A model generated the notes under the pieces. That model searched no databases, was not told the DNA's origin, and saw only the letters and a list, made by a program, of their open reading frames with translations. Position numbers and translations under genes: made by a program. Source: Sphingomonas phyllosphaerae 5.2 (GTDB taxonomy: Bacteria > Pseudomonadota > Alphaproteobacteria > Sphingomonadales > Sphingomonadaceae). From it: 64,000 nt of DNA. Shown in pieces: positions 51,358-59,744 of the stretch; the stretch's first letter is position 1; each line of letters opens with the position of its first letter. The DNA lies in NCBI RefSeq assembly GCF_000419605.1, contig NZ_ATTI01000001.1, positions 2,142,501 through 2,206,500 on the forward strand, written 5' to 3'.

Positions 51358-51364
51358 GTAAAAA

Positions 51365-51427
51365 CACCCCGTTTGTGTCGTCAAATGTTTTAAGCAAGTT
51401 TCAACGACACAGCATTTGAACGGGGTG
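51365..51427. promoter_or_regulatory. 63-bp bulged stem-loop
   Basis: CACCCCGTT (51365-51373) pairs with AACGGGGTG (51419-51427), and TGTGTCGT (51374-51381) with ACGACACA (51404-51411), leaving a 7-nt bulge and a 22-nt loop. Both outer arms are copies of the GAACGGGGTG motif seen elsewhere around the 312-aa gene. It follows that gene in its direction of transcription and precedes terminase. Confidence 0.7.
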
Positions 51428-51453
51428 AAAATAGCGGATTTCCGTTACCTTGA

Positions 51454-52392
51454 TCACGCATCGTCGTCTAAAACCTCGAAAATCACCCCGTTCGAAAATC
51501 GTCCGGGTGAACGGGGTGGAATTGGATCATCGGCAGGCACGAATGCCGCCCACACAGACCCCTCCTCCTCCAATCTTCCAACGCGAGAGATTGCCTCATT
51601 CACCCGAGGTCGCAAGGATGTAGGCGACATGCCGTGATCGCGGCCTAGCGCAACCAAACCACGCATCACGTCACCGCCGGTGATCTCGCGTCCGCTCCTG
51701 CCCTCCATCGCCTCCCGGACCTGCCATACATCGCAAGTAACGGCGATCATGCGATCAGAGAGGTTACGCAACCAAGTCGGTGCGCCCGCCGACCGCGCGG
51801 CACTCATAAGCGCGTCGTGACGCCGATCACGCTCGGCATCTAGCGCCGCCAGCGCGGTCGGAGTGGCCGTTTTAGCCAGCTTCGTCGTTCGGCTCTGTTG
51901 CGCACGCTGCTTGCGCTTGCGCTTCGCGTCTTCCGCACGCTGCCAAGCCAATGCATCCTCATTGTCAGAGCGCCAGCCGCGTTCCTCACACGCGGTCGCG
52001 AGATCAGTGAAGGTCGGGTGCTCATACCGGGCGACGCCCTCCAGCCTCTGAGTAGCTGCAGCCCAAGCAGCTCGCTTTGCAGCGATGCCGACGTCCATCT
52101 CTATACGCAGCTCTGCGAATTGGCCGCATGCTGGTCGAGAGGGGCAACCCGCGCACCAGCGCGGCGGTCCCAGCTCACCCTTGTACGTCGACTGCTTGTC
52201 AAACTCTCCGCGAAGATACTCGATCGGGCTGGCGAAGCAAGCGAGCTTACCAATCGGCTTGTGAATGATAGCCCCAGCAGCATCAATAGCTACATCGCGG
52301 GGGAGTAGCATATCCTGCCGATTTCTATAGCGCTGAACCCGAGGAACATACTCGCCGTTCCGATCGATGTAAGCTATATTACTGGCGATCAT
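51454..52392 (-). CDS. 312-aa protein with a WhiB-like four-cysteine pattern, function unknown
   Basis: Not recognised as a known family. Four cysteines at residues 52, 80, 83 and 89 (C-x27-C-x2-C-x5-C, in LACFAS and WCAGCPSRPACG) could bind an Fe-S cluster or zinc. After this comes an Arg/Lys-rich helical stretch (about 150-185, with DAKRKRKQRAQQSR), an Ala-rich helix, then a C-terminal domain (SDRMIAVTCDVWQVREAMEGRSGREITGGDVMRGLVAL). It may be a DNA-binding regulator or replication protein of the element. It sits between integrase and the packaging genes on the same strand. ATG at 52392 is used. Confidence 0.65.
   Translation of the reverse strand: MIASNIAYIDRNGEYVPRVQRYRNRQDMLLPRDVAIDAAGAIIHKPIGKLACFASPIEYLRGEFDKQSTYKGELGPPRWCAGCPSRPACGQFAELRIEMDVGIAAKRAAWAAATQRLEGVARYEHPTFTDLATACEERGWRSDNEDALAWQRAEDAKRKRKQRAQQSRTTKLAKTATPTALAALDAERDRRHDALMSAARSAGAPTWLRNLSDRMIAVTCDVWQVREAMEGRSGREITGGDVMRGLVALGRDHGMSPTSLRPRVNEAISRVGRLEEEGSVWAAFVPADDPIPPRSPGRFSNGVIFEVLDDDA
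51484..51518. repeat. Inverted GAACGGGGTG pair inside the 312-aa gene
   Basis: CACCCCGTTC at 51484-51493 and GAACGGGGTG at 51509-51518 form a perfect 10-bp inverted repeat inside the last codons of the 312-aa gene. A further copy is at 52511-52520 just past the integrase stop, and two more flank the stem-loop at 51365-51427. The 14-mer TTTGAACGGGGTGA is identical at 51415 and 52508, on each side of the 312-aa gene. Confidence 0.75.
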
Positions 52393-52420
52393 TGACGTTT
52401 CTCATCTAGTGATCTTTCCT

Positions 52421-52460
52421 AAAGACAGACTTTCCCGCCGGTCTCTCCGGCGGTCTTTTT
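52421..52460 (+). terminator. Intrinsic terminator between the 312-aa gene and integrase
   Basis: CCGCCGG (52435-52441) and CCGGCGG (52447-52453) form a 7-bp stem with a 5-nt loop, followed on the plus strand by TCTTTTTC; outer AAAGAC / GTCTTT arms extend the pairing. It acts best on plus-strand transcripts, against the direction of int and the 312-aa gene, and could block antisense transcription into the integrase gene. Confidence 0.6.
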
Positions 52461-52522
52461 CTATCTGCAAGAATACTATAGAGATTACATAAAATCAACG
52501 ACGTGTTTTTGAACGGGGTGAC

Positions 52523-54250
52523 TTAAGCCGCCGATGCTCCCTTGTCGAACTCGACGCCGTCAAAACGCACCTGCGCCATGACCGGCGCGAGGAACCGCAC
52601 CGTGCCCTGTCGCACAGCACCGTAGCCGGCGGTCGTGCTTTTCTGATCGTGCCCCAGTGCAACTGCGATCTGGTCATCGACAAGCCCCACCTCAACCCGG
52701 AGCCGGTCTGCCAGCTCGTGGCGGAAGCTATGCGCCCCCAAGCCATCAGCACCTGACTTGACGCCGATCCGGGTCAGGTAGTCACGCCAGAACGCAGAGG
52801 GCTCGGCCCCGAGCTGGTCACGATCGTTCGCCACCAGCTCCGGGAACAACCTGCTGTCGCCGCCGGCCTCGCGGCGCTTCTCCACGAAACCCACAAACCC
52901 CAGCTCGACTAGCTTTGTGTGCGCGACCGACGCTCGCGATTGCCCGGACTTGGTCGTCTGCCCCTTCGCTGGTGCATGCTGGATGTCGATAACCCACGCG
53001 CCACTCTCATGCTGTGACACATCCTCGACCCGAAGCTGTGCCGCCTCGCCGATGCGCATGCCGGTGAACAAGCACAGCAATGGTATCCAATAACGCCAAT
53101 CGTTCGCGCGAACCTCGCCGGGACGGTGCTCTCTTCCATCCGCCTCAAACCCGGTGAACAGAGGTGATGCCAGAACCTTGTTGAGGCGATCCGTCCCGAG
53201 CGGCGGGCGCGGGTTTTTGCCGCGCACCTTGTCGTGGAACAACCCGTTGCACGGGTTCGACAAGTCCCATCGCTCCTTGATGAGCCAAGCAAACAGTGGC
53301 GATATGGTGGACAGGTGCTTGTTGACCGTCGAGAGTGCCGTACGGGGCATGTCAGCCGCTCGGGCTTTCGCAGCCGCCTCCCGCATAGACAGGCCGCGCA
53401 TATCGGCCCTGTCGCGCCATTTGGGCGGTAGCTGGCGCAACGTGTCGCGGTAGTCGCGAACGTGCTCCGGCTTGATCGACGTGATGGCGCGATCGGTCCC
53501 GATAAAGGTCGCGAACTGCTCGATAACCTTGCGGTCTTGCTTGAGCGTGTCGTCGCGCTTGCGGCCTTCCGCGAGCCGCTGCTCGGCGTAGCGTTCGAAC
53601 AACTCCAGCAACGCCTCACCCGACTTCGCCTTGTCCTGCTCACGCTGGCGCACGCGAGCCACCAGCGGGCTTTCGACAAAAACCTCTAGATCGCCGCGCG
53701 CACGAGCGTGGCTGGTTTTGAGCGCCGCCATGCGCGCGGCGTTCAGGTCGGTGAGGAATTGACGGTAAGCCGGCGTGCCGGGTTCAAGGTCCAGCCCCAT
53801 CCCTTCAATGATCTGAACAGCCATGCCCTCGACGAGCGTATAATCGCCGGTCGCTGCCAGCGGAGTGAAGGCTTCTAGCGCCGCTTCCGTACGGTGCATG
53901 TGCCGACGCCAGCCGCCGGGTTGCTGTCGGCGCATGTCGCTTTGTGCCAGCGCTTCGTCATGCCCGAACTCGACCGCCAGCGCCTCTAGCTCTGCTTGGG
54001 TCGGCGTCCGGCGTGCTGGCGCTGCCACGGGTATCGTCACCGGCGTTTCACCTCGTGCGGTCGCCCACTCCCGCTTCCATTCGTCCAGCACCGCCAGCGC
54101 CCGGTCAGAGGCGATCCGGCGGTCGGTAGTGCCCATCGACTTCACGCGCTCCTTTGGCTTGCCGGGAGCATGGAGGGCGCGCGGAATGGGAACGCGAAGC
54201 TGCCACGTGCCTCGTGCACCGCGCTGAACAAGGTAGGTAGCGAGGGACAT
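52523..54250 (-). CDS. int: Tyrosine recombinase / phage integrase
   Basis: Integrates and excises the element at tRNA-Pro. The 575-aa protein has an N-terminal arm-binding region (GARGTWQLRVPIPRALH), a central core-binding SAM-like domain (about 200-330, LLELFERYAEQRLAEGRKRDDTLKQ) and a catalytic domain with Arg near 399 (FTGMRIGEAAQL), HSFRHELADRL, LGHDQKSTTAGYG (catalytic His and Tyr). It lies at the right end and reads inward; paired arm-type repeats begin 24 bp upstream of its ATG, so its own binding may regulate it. Confidence 0.95.
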   Translation of the reverse strand: MSLATYLVQRGARGTWQLRVPIPRALHAPGKPKERVKSMGTTDRRIASDRALAVLDEWKREWATARGETPVTIPVAAPARRTPTQAELEALAVEFGHDEALAQSDMRRQQPGGWRRHMHRTEAALEAFTPLAATGDYTLVEGMAVQIIEGMGLDLEPGTPAYRQFLTDLNAARMAALKTSHARARGDLEVFVESPLVARVRQREQDKAKSGEALLELFERYAEQRLAEGRKRDDTLKQDRKVIEQFATFIGTDRAITSIKPEHVRDYRDTLRQLPPKWRDRADMRGLSMREAAAKARAADMPRTALSTVNKHLSTISPLFAWLIKERWDLSNPCNGLFHDKVRGKNPRPPLGTDRLNKVLASPLFTGFEADGREHRPGEVRANDWRYWIPLLCLFTGMRIGEAAQLRVEDVSQHESGAWVIDIQHAPAKGQTTKSGQSRASVAHTKLVELGFVGFVEKRREAGGDSRLFPELVANDRDQLGAEPSAFWRDYLTRIGVKSGADGLGAHSFRHELADRLRVEVGLVDDQIAVALGHDQKSTTAGYGAVRQGTVRFLAPVMAQVRFDGVEFDKGASAA

Positions 54251-54273
54251 AGAAACCGGCTTCTCCGTACAAG

Positions 54274-54305
54274 TGCTGTAGCAACTCGTAGCACGTTTGC
54301 TGTAG
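54274..54305. repeat. Right-end paired integrase arm-type repeats
   Basis: GCTGTAGC at 54274-54281 and again at 54298-54305 (24-bp spacing), the same orientation and spacing as the left-end pair at 38463/38487. They lie between the integrase start and the attR core. Confidence 0.7.
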
Positions 54306-54377
54306 CAAGTGGAGTCCGAACCCGCAGAAAACCGCGACTCGTGGTCAATCCTGTGTCAATATGGTCAAGACATTCCC

Positions 54378-54395
54378 ATCCTGTCTCCCCGACCA
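54378..54395. repeat. Right attachment core (attR)
   Basis: An 18-bp perfect copy of the tRNA-Pro 3' end (ATCCTGTCTCCCCGACCA), with no tRNA upstream of it. It marks the right boundary of the integrated element. Confidence 0.93.
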
Positions 54396-54816
54396 TCTCC
54401 TTTGCAAGTCTCTGCTTTTTCGCCTCCTCTACGGTGATCAGGAACGATTGCACGGTCGATTGCACGCCTCGCTGTATCCTTTAGCTTGACGAACTCCGTT
54501 TTACGAGCGCCGCGCAGCAGCAGCTGATTTTGCGGCAAGAGGTTCACCGCCGCAGCAAGTGTCGAAACCGGCATTACCGCTTCACACGATCAACTTCAAA
54601 GATGCGCGCGCGATCACCTTGCCCACGGCGCCGACCGTTGGGATATTCGCGAGCCTCACATGATCGGTCGTCGGCCGGAGTGCACCACACCCGGCGCAGC
54701 GGGTTGTTCAACGACGCGAATACGCCGGCATTCGCAGCACATCCGCATGAGCCGGATCGCCGGCGATACTCCGCCCCTGCCTCATGCAACCGCGGACGTG
54801 GACTAAGCATACTGCC
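54396..54816. other. Chromosomal spacer right of the element, no gene seen
   Basis: This 421-bp stretch has no supported gene. Short minus-strand frames near 54365-54574 cross the attR junction and look like remnants at best; they may be the 3' flank that originally followed tRNA-Pro or scraps of an earlier insertion. GC is high but codon pattern is not coding-like. Confidence 0.5.
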
Positions 54817-55728
54817 TCAATGGTCTCGCTCCGCCCTTGCTCGCACGGAGGATTGATGAACGCCGATGCCGGCCAGCACGCCGGCGGCGGACGCGAGGGT
54901 GGCGTTGTGCATGGGGGTGGCCGCATCGCCCGCCGCCCACACGCCCGGCACGGACGTCGCACCCCACGGGTCGACCTTGACGTACGGCCCGGTCGGACCG
55001 TCCGCATGCTCGCAGCCTAGCATCATGGCCAGTGGCGTCGCGGGTTTGGTCTGCGGCGCGGTAAACAACGCGTTCATCGCCACCACTCGTCCATCTGCCA
55101 GTCGTACGCCGTCCAGCGTGGGGGCGTCGCCGAGCAGTTCGACGACGGGTGTCCGCTCGATCGTTATGCCGCGGGCGGCGAAGGCGATCAGGTCGGCCGG
55201 TTCAGGTTCGAATTGTGCCTGGGTAAAGTAGGTGGTCGGGCCCCAGTCCGGGATCAGCACCGCCTGATGAGCCGACAGCGGGTGGGCTGCGACAATGCCG
55301 AGTGGCAGGTCGCGCACCTCATAGCCGTGACAATAGGGGCAGTGGAGCACGGTCGCCCCCCATCGCTCCTTCATGCCCGGGATCGCCGGCAGCTCGTCTG
55401 CCACGCCCGTCGCCAGGACAAGGCGCCGCGCCCGCCGCTCTCCGCCGCTGGCAAGGGCGACCGCGAAGCCGCCGTCGACCGCTACCGCGCCGCTGGCTTC
55501 GCCCGACAGGATCTCTGCGGTCGGGTATCGACGCAGCTGGCCTTGAGCGTCGCGCATGATGGCCAAGGGTGCTCGCCCGTCCTGACCGAGGAAGCCGTGC
55601 GCTTCGTCCGCGAAGCGATTCCGGGGTGACCCTCCGTCGATCACCAGCACGGTCCGCCGGGCGCGCGCGAGCTGCGTCGCGGCCGAAAGGCCAGCGAAAC
55701 TGCCGCCGATCACGATCACGTCGAACAT
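54817..55728 (-). CDS. Thioredoxin-reductase-like FAD/NAD(P) oxidoreductase
   Basis: A 303-aa two-dinucleotide-fold flavoprotein. FAD motif VIGGSFAGLSAATQLARA at the start, redox CPYC motif near residue 135 (LHCPYCHGYE), and C-terminal FAD motif GVWAAGDAATP. The NAD(P) fold is less typical than in TrxB (GIVAAHPLSAHQAVLI, no clear GGGDSA), so the electron donor and partner are uncertain. ATG at 55728 has GAGG 7 nt upstream. It is divergent from an Rrf2 regulator, a pairing seen in other proteobacteria, suggesting redox-controlled expression. Confidence 0.85.
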   Translation of the reverse strand: MFDVIVIGGSFAGLSAATQLARARRTVLVIDGGSPRNRFADEAHGFLGQDGRAPLAIMRDAQGQLRRYPTAEILSGEASGAVAVDGGFAVALASGGERRARRLVLATGVADELPAIPGMKERWGATVLHCPYCHGYEVRDLPLGIVAAHPLSAHQAVLIPDWGPTTYFTQAQFEPEPADLIAFAARGITIERTPVVELLGDAPTLDGVRLADGRVVAMNALFTAPQTKPATPLAMMLGCEHADGPTGPYVKVDPWGATSVPGVWAAGDAATPMHNATLASAAGVLAGIGVHQSSVRARAERDH

Positions 55729-55743
55729 CAATCCACCTCATCA

Positions 55744-55762
55744 CATAACGTACAATGTTACA
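55744..55762. promoter_or_regulatory. Candidate Rrf2 operator
   Basis: TAAC-N7-GTTA (55746-55760, centred on GTACAAT) is an AT-rich dyad in the spacer between the flavoprotein and the divergent Rrf2 gene, the place where an autoregulatory Rrf2 operator is expected. Confidence 0.35.
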
Positions 55763-55838
55763 TGACTGCCCCCTGATGCTTTTGCAACGTGCAAAGTGAC
55801 GTGATATCGGGAGATCATCTGACCGAGGGATCGAAAGC

Positions 55839-56276
55839 TTGGACGCACGCCTGTCGAGAATGCTGCACCTGCTGATCCATATGGGGAGAATGCAGGGACC
55901 GCTCACCTCGGAAACGGCCGCCACGATGCTGGGGACCAACCCGGTCGTGGTCCGCCGAACGATGGCGGGCCTGCGCGAGGCGGGCTATGTCCGCTCGGTC
56001 AAAGGCCATGGCGGCGGCTGGTCGCTGACGTGCGGGCTGGAGAGCATCACCATGCTCGACGTCCATCGCGCGCTCGGGGAGAACCGCATCTTCGCGTTCG
56101 GCCCGGCCGACCCCGCGCCTGCCTGCCTGGTCGAGCAGGCCGTCAATGAATCGCTGCAAGGCGCCTTGCAGGAGGCGGAGGCATTGTTGCTCCAACGGCT
56201 GGCTGACGTGACGCTGGCCGATATCGCGGACGACTTCGAGCGGCGGATGGCGGCACTAACGCCGAGTTGCTCCTAG
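55839..56276 (+). CDS. Rrf2-family transcriptional regulator
   Basis: A 145-aa winged-helix repressor: RLSRMLHLLIHMGR, SETAATMLGTNPVVVRRTMAGLREAGYVRSVKGHGGGWSL (recognition helix and wing). Only one Cys lies in the usual sensor region (ACLVEQ) and another at the C-terminus, so the three-cysteine Fe-S site of IscR/NsrR is absent. Start TTG at 55839 gives the family N-terminus MDARLSRML. It probably controls the divergent flavoprotein gene. Confidence 0.87.
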   Translation: MDARLSRMLHLLIHMGRMQGPLTSETAATMLGTNPVVVRRTMAGLREAGYVRSVKGHGGGWSLTCGLESITMLDVHRALGENRIFAFGPADPAPACLVEQAVNESLQGALQEAEALLLQRLADVTLADIADDFERRMAALTPSCS

Positions 56277-56296
56277 TAACCACATCGCCGTCTGCG

Positions 56297-57187
56297 TCAG
56301 GTGATGCGCAACGCATCGACGATCAGGCGCATCGCCGGGGAAAGCTGGCGGCGGCTCGGATAATAAAGGTGGTAGCCGGGGAATGGCGGGCACCAATCCT
56401 CCAGCACGCGCGTCAGCCGACCATCGTCCAGGTCGGCGCGGACATAATCCTCCAGCAGATAGGCGATGCCGACACCATCGCGAGCGGCCTGAAGAGCCAG
56501 CGCGATATCGTTGACGATGACTTGGCCCTCGACACGAACGTTGAGCGCGCGGCCATCCCGTTCGAACTCCCATGCGTAAAGACCGCCATACGTCGGGAAG
56601 CGCAAGTTGACGCAATTGTGCCGGGACAGGTCGTGTGGAGTCATCGGCGCGCCGCGCCGGGCGAGATAATCCGGCGTAGCGACGGCGGCCATGCGGATGT
56701 CGGGACCGATCCGCACCGCGATCATGTCCTGTTCCACGGTCTCCCCAAGCCGCACACCGGCGTCGAAACGCTCCGTGACGATATCGACGAAGCCGGTGTC
56801 GACCGCCAGTTCGACCTTGATGTCGGGATAGGCAGGCAGCAGCCTGGCGAAGACCGGCCAGAGGATCGCCTGAGCGGCGTCGATGCCGGTGGTGATCCTG
56901 ATCGTGCCGGCGGGCTTGTCGCGCAACGTGCCGAGCATCGCCAGTTCCGCCTCGATCCCGTCGAGGTGCGGGGTGATCGCCCCCAGCAGCCGCTCGCCGG
57001 CGTCGGTCGCGGACACGCTACGGGTCGTCCGGGTGAGGAGGCGCACCCCTACCCGCTCCTCCAGCGCGCGGATCGCGTGGCTGAGTGCGGACGGCGACAC
57101 GCCGAGTTGCGCGGCGGCGCGGGTGAAGCTTCGCGCCTCCGCGATCAGGCGAAGGGCGATGAGATCGTTGATCGGCTGTCGCGGCAT
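56297..57187 (-). CDS. LysR-family transcriptional regulator
   Basis: A 296-aa LysR protein with N-terminal winged HTH (about residues 1-60, FTRAAAQLGVSPSALSHAIRALEERVGVRLLTRTTRSV) and a periplasmic-binding-like effector domain (about 90-295). The effector pocket ligand is unknown. It is divergent from the carboxymuconolactone-decarboxylase / aldo-keto reductase / SDR genes, so it is the likely regulator of that operon. Confidence 0.92.
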   Translation of the reverse strand: MPRQPINDLIALRLIAEARSFTRAAAQLGVSPSALSHAIRALEERVGVRLLTRTTRSVSATDAGERLLGAITPHLDGIEAELAMLGTLRDKPAGTIRITTGIDAAQAILWPVFARLLPAYPDIKVELAVDTGFVDIVTERFDAGVRLGETVEQDMIAVRIGPDIRMAAVATPDYLARRGAPMTPHDLSRHNCVNLRFPTYGGLYAWEFERDGRALNVRVEGQVIVNDIALALQAARDGVGIAYLLEDYVRADLDDGRLTRVLEDWCPPFPGYHLYYPSRRQLSPAMRLIVDALRIT

Positions 57188-57206
57188 TGTTGAGCTGATC
57201 TCACAA

Positions 57207-57216
57207 CCGCATGCGG
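57207..57216. promoter_or_regulatory. Perfect palindrome in the LysR divergent promoter
   Basis: CCGCATGCGG is a perfect 10-bp palindrome, 20 bp upstream of the LysR start, in the 100-bp spacer to the divergent operon. It may be a regulator half-site; no clear T-N11-A box was seen. Confidence 0.3.
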
Positions 57217-57287
57217 ATCGCACGTCCTAATCGTGCCGCCCGTGTGGCCCTATCTTGCTGCTCGGATCACGAACGAAAGGTTTCGCC

Positions 57288-57614
57288 ATGTCCGACCAGC
57301 CGATGCGCGCTCCATGGGGCGATATCGCGCCTCGCCTCACCGAGATCACCGACACGATCCTGTTCGACGATGTCTGGCGGCGCCCGGGCCTGTCACCGCG
57401 CGATCGCAGCCTGATTACGGTCGCCAGCCTCGTCGCGCTCTACCGCGTCAACGAACTCCCCTTTCATCTCGGGAAAGCGCTGGAGAATGGCGTCACCCGC
57501 GACGAACTGGTCGAGGCGGTCACGCATCTTGCTTTCTATTCCGGCTGGCCGACCGCCGCCACCGCAATCGGCATTCTGCGGCAGGTCTTCGCCGACGCCA
57601 CCGACGACCGTTAA
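57288..57614 (+). CDS. Carboxymuconolactone decarboxylase (CMD) family protein
   Basis: A 108-aa CMD/AhpD-fold protein: ETDTILFDDVWRRPGLSPRDRSLITVASLVAL, then NELPFHLGKALENGVTRDELVEAVTHLAFYSGWPTA. This resembles the small CMD proteins that pair with oxidoreductases. The catalytic CxxC of AhpD is absent (the HLAFYSG motif holds no Cys), so thiol peroxidase activity is unlikely. ATG at 57288; a longer frame upstream is not supported. Confidence 0.85.
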   Translation: MSDQPMRAPWGDIAPRLTEITDTILFDDVWRRPGLSPRDRSLITVASLVALYRVNELPFHLGKALENGVTRDELVEAVTHLAFYSGWPTAATAIGILRQVFADATDDR

Positions 57615-58649
<1,035 letters not shown>

Positions 58650-58673
58650 ACCACGGATCGAAAGGAAATACCC

Positions 58674-59429
58674 ATGCCCCAGCCCGACCGCTTCACCAGC
58701 AAGGTCGCATTCGTCACCGGCGCTGCCGGTGGCATCGGCCGCGCGACGGCCGTCGCCTTCGCCAGGGAAGGTGCTAAGGTCGCCGTGCTCGACCGCACCG
58801 AAGCATCGCTGAACGCCACCGCGGCCGAGATCCGCGCGCTCGGCGCCTCGGTGATCACGATCGCTTGCGACGTCGCCGAGCCGGATCAGGTGGCAATGGC
58901 GGTCGCGCGCACCGTCGAGACGTTCGGACGGCTGGATTGCGCGTTCAACAATGCCGGCGTCGAGAACAAACCGTTGGCGGTGGCGGACATCGACGTGGAG
59001 GAATGGGACCGCGTCAACGACATCAATCTGCGCGGCACGTTCCTGTGCATGAAGCACGAATTCACGCAGATGTTGCGGCAAGGCGGTGGCGTAGTGGTCA
59101 ACACCTCCTCGGGTGCCGGCGTTCGCGGGGTCGCGGGTGGTGGAGCCTATGCCGCGTCGAAGCACGCGATCATCGGGCTGACCAAATCGGCCGCGCTCGA
59201 CTATGCGACGAAGAACATCCGGGTGAACGCAGTCCTTCCGGGCAACATCGCTACCGCCATGATGGATCGCTTCACCGCCGGTGACATCCAGAAGGCGATC
59301 GACCTCGAGCCCGTCGGCCGGCTCGGCAAGCCCGAGGAAATAGCCGAGGCGGTGCTGTGGATGTGTTCCGATCTCGGCGCGTTCGTCACCGGCGCGGCGA
59401 TCTCGGTCGATGGCGGATGGTCGCTCTGA
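58674..59429 (+). CDS. Short-chain dehydrogenase/reductase (SDR)
   Basis: A 251-aa classical SDR: cofactor motif TGAAGGIGRA, NNAG motif (FNNAGVE), catalytic Ser in NTSSGAG and YAASK, and C-terminal SVDGGWSL. Arg or Asp in VAVLDRTEAS suggests NAD(H) preference. The substrate is unknown. Third gene of the LysR-controlled operon, 24 bp after the aldo-keto reductase; its proximity to the two reductases suggests a shared detoxification or catabolic pathway. Confidence 0.94.
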   Translation: MPQPDRFTSKVAFVTGAAGGIGRATAVAFAREGAKVAVLDRTEASLNATAAEIRALGASVITIACDVAEPDQVAMAVARTVETFGRLDCAFNNAGVENKPLAVADIDVEEWDRVNDINLRGTFLCMKHEFTQMLRQGGGVVVNTSSGAGVRGVAGGGAYAASKHAIIGLTKSAALDYATKNIRVNAVLPGNIATAMMDRFTAGDIQKAIDLEPVGRLGKPEEIAEAVLWMCSDLGAFVTGAAISVDGGWSL

Positions 59430-59581
59430 AGCAGGCGATGACGGCGCGCCCGACGCCCCGCGACACAATTGCATCGGGGCCGCGCCTAGTCGCCGACGAC
59501 GGATCGGTGTAGCCATGCATTCAGGGTCATCAAGGTTGGGCATTCCGCTCCAGCCGGGCCCCCAGAACTGGAGCCACGGGC

Positions 59582-59728
59582 ATCGCACGGAAACCGAACT
59601 ACGATTTCGAGCGCCGCGAGCGTGAGAAGACCAAGGCCGTCGAGTCTGCGAAGAAGGCGCAAGCCAAGGCGGACAAGCGGGCCGCCGCGCAGGGAGTGCC
59701 CGGCACGGATGAAGCAGACGGCTCCTAA
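59582..59728 (+). CDS. 48-codon highly charged small protein with apparent ATC start
   Basis: The frame reads ARKPNYDFERREREKTKAVE then Lys/Ala-rich text and ends at TAA 59726-59728. The pattern (M)xRKPNYDFER(R/M)ERxK..KK..K occurs, from memory, as a short conserved protein in alphaproteobacteria, normally starting with Met immediately before ARKPNY. Here the codon in that place is ATC, with GGAG 8 nt upstream, and no ATG, GTG or TTG exists in frame before a TAG. It may use ATC as start, or have lost its start. Function unknown. Confidence 0.55.
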   Translation: MARKPNYDFERREREKTKAVESAKKAQAKADKRAAAQGVPGTDEADGS

Positions 59729-59744
59729 CTCGGCTCGCGCGATC

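Larger units (their letters stand above)
50847..51453. other. Non-coding control region between terminase and the 312-aa gene
   Basis: Only one tiny gene (51139-51195, plus strand) is supported here. It holds a perfect 7-bp hairpin at 51036-51056 (CCGGAGT / ACTCCGG), five hairpins at 51203-51357 and a large stem-loop at 51365-51427. On the minus strand this region must contain the terminase-operon promoter, and it lies where a packaging (cos or pac) site would be expected. Confidence 0.6.

Noticed and set aside
52421..52460. Hairpin past the integrase gene read as the int terminator
   Set aside because: The U-run lies on the plus-strand side, so it fits termination of plus-strand transcripts better than of int; kept only as a plus-strand terminator.
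54365..54574. Short minus-strand frames crossing attR that might be integrase or transposase scraps
   Set aside because: Too short and without catalytic motifs; crossing the 18-bp junction is likely chance.
54574..54810. 78-codon minus-strand frame right of the element
   Set aside because: Cys/Arg-rich composition, no ribosome-binding site, no motif.
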